Source: DATNPX01 sp036702975 (GTDB lineage: Bacteria > Cyanobacteriota > Vampirovibrionia > Obscuribacterales > Obscuribacteraceae). From it: a DNA stretch of 32,352 bases. A program made the position numbers and the translations under genes. Position 1 is the first letter of the stretch, and each line of letters opens with the position of its first letter. The stretch spans positions 1 through 32,352 of the forward strand of contig DATNPX010000046.1 in the NCBI GenBank assembly GCA_036702975.1. Reading direction: 5' to 3'. The notes beneath the pieces were generated by a model. That model searched no databases. It was not told where the DNA came from and saw only the letters and a program-made list of their open reading frames with translations. Below are positions 32,250 through 32,352 of the stretch, in pieces.

Positions 32250-32352
32250 GAACTAAGTGTTAATGACTTCCTGCTCTTGTTCAGGTATTGAATACGGTAT
32301 CATATCCAAATTATATACTTCAATAGCATTTTGCTTAACCTTCATGTCTCCT
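32219..32352. other. Unrelated sequence at the aminopeptidase break; possible mobile-element end
   Basis: From about 32218 the sequence no longer continues the aminopeptidase. It begins with a GGCCC/GGGCC hairpin (32221-32238). A minus-strand frame then runs from the right edge to a TAG at 32255-32253 and is open upstream; a possible ATG at 32345 has AGGAG close before it. The visible 30 residues (MKVKQNAIEVYNLDMIP then YSIPEQEQEVINT) are not recognised. An insertion-sequence end with the tail of a transposase is one reading; it is not provable here. Confidence 0.35.

Overview
This window reads as a dense, roughly 50% GC chromosome segment from a bacterium on the cyanobacterial line, most likely a non-photosynthetic relative (Melainabacteria/Vampirovibrionia, for example an Obscuribacter-like organism). 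That placement is inference. It rests on an RpaB-type response regulator almost identical in layout to the cyanobacterial protein, a cyanobacterial-style S-adenosylhomocysteinase N-terminus, and many exported proteins of unknown function. There is no photosynthesis gene, tRNA, rRNA or CRISPR array.

Layout. 1-4145: the end of an exported Ala/Pro-rich protein, rpaB, S-adenosylhomocysteinase (ahcY) and an exported protein of unknown function. 4142-8716 (minus strand): an exported glutathione peroxidase, a CpxA-like histidine kinase, a CpxR-like regulator whose stop overlaps the kinase start, and a CpxP/Spy-like periplasmic protein. The kinase sensor and the Spy-like protein share an unusual Pro/Gly/Met-rich composition, which suggests one envelope or metal stress circuit. 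9087-12139: a 42-residue small ORF, a TetR regulator with a candidate operator that recurs at the small ORF, and an orphan CpaC-type secretin. The secretin is preceded by 580 bp packed with direct and inverted repeats.

12723-19454: enolase, a zinc-ribbon protein, and a four-gene plus-strand cluster (radical SAM protein, eIF-2B-like protein, exported protein, exported TPR protein). 19516-23692 (minus strand): an M50B membrane protease, bifunctional formimidoyltransferase-cyclodeaminase, and a glutamate dehydrogenase homologue in which the catalytic lysine is histidine. 23795-29214: a sodium:solute symporter and a pair of membrane/polyprenyl-type glycosyltransferases.

29252-30720 holds the most striking regulatory element. 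A 23-codon leader ORF with five consecutive serine codons and mutually exclusive hairpins ending in an intrinsic terminator lies directly upstream of serS (seryl-tRNA synthetase). This has the form of a classical leader-peptide transcription attenuator sensing charged tRNA-Ser. The right end has a small charged protein, an RlpA-like barrel protein lacking the usual active-site histidine, and an M1 aminopeptidase cut off after its N-terminal domain by unrelated sequence.
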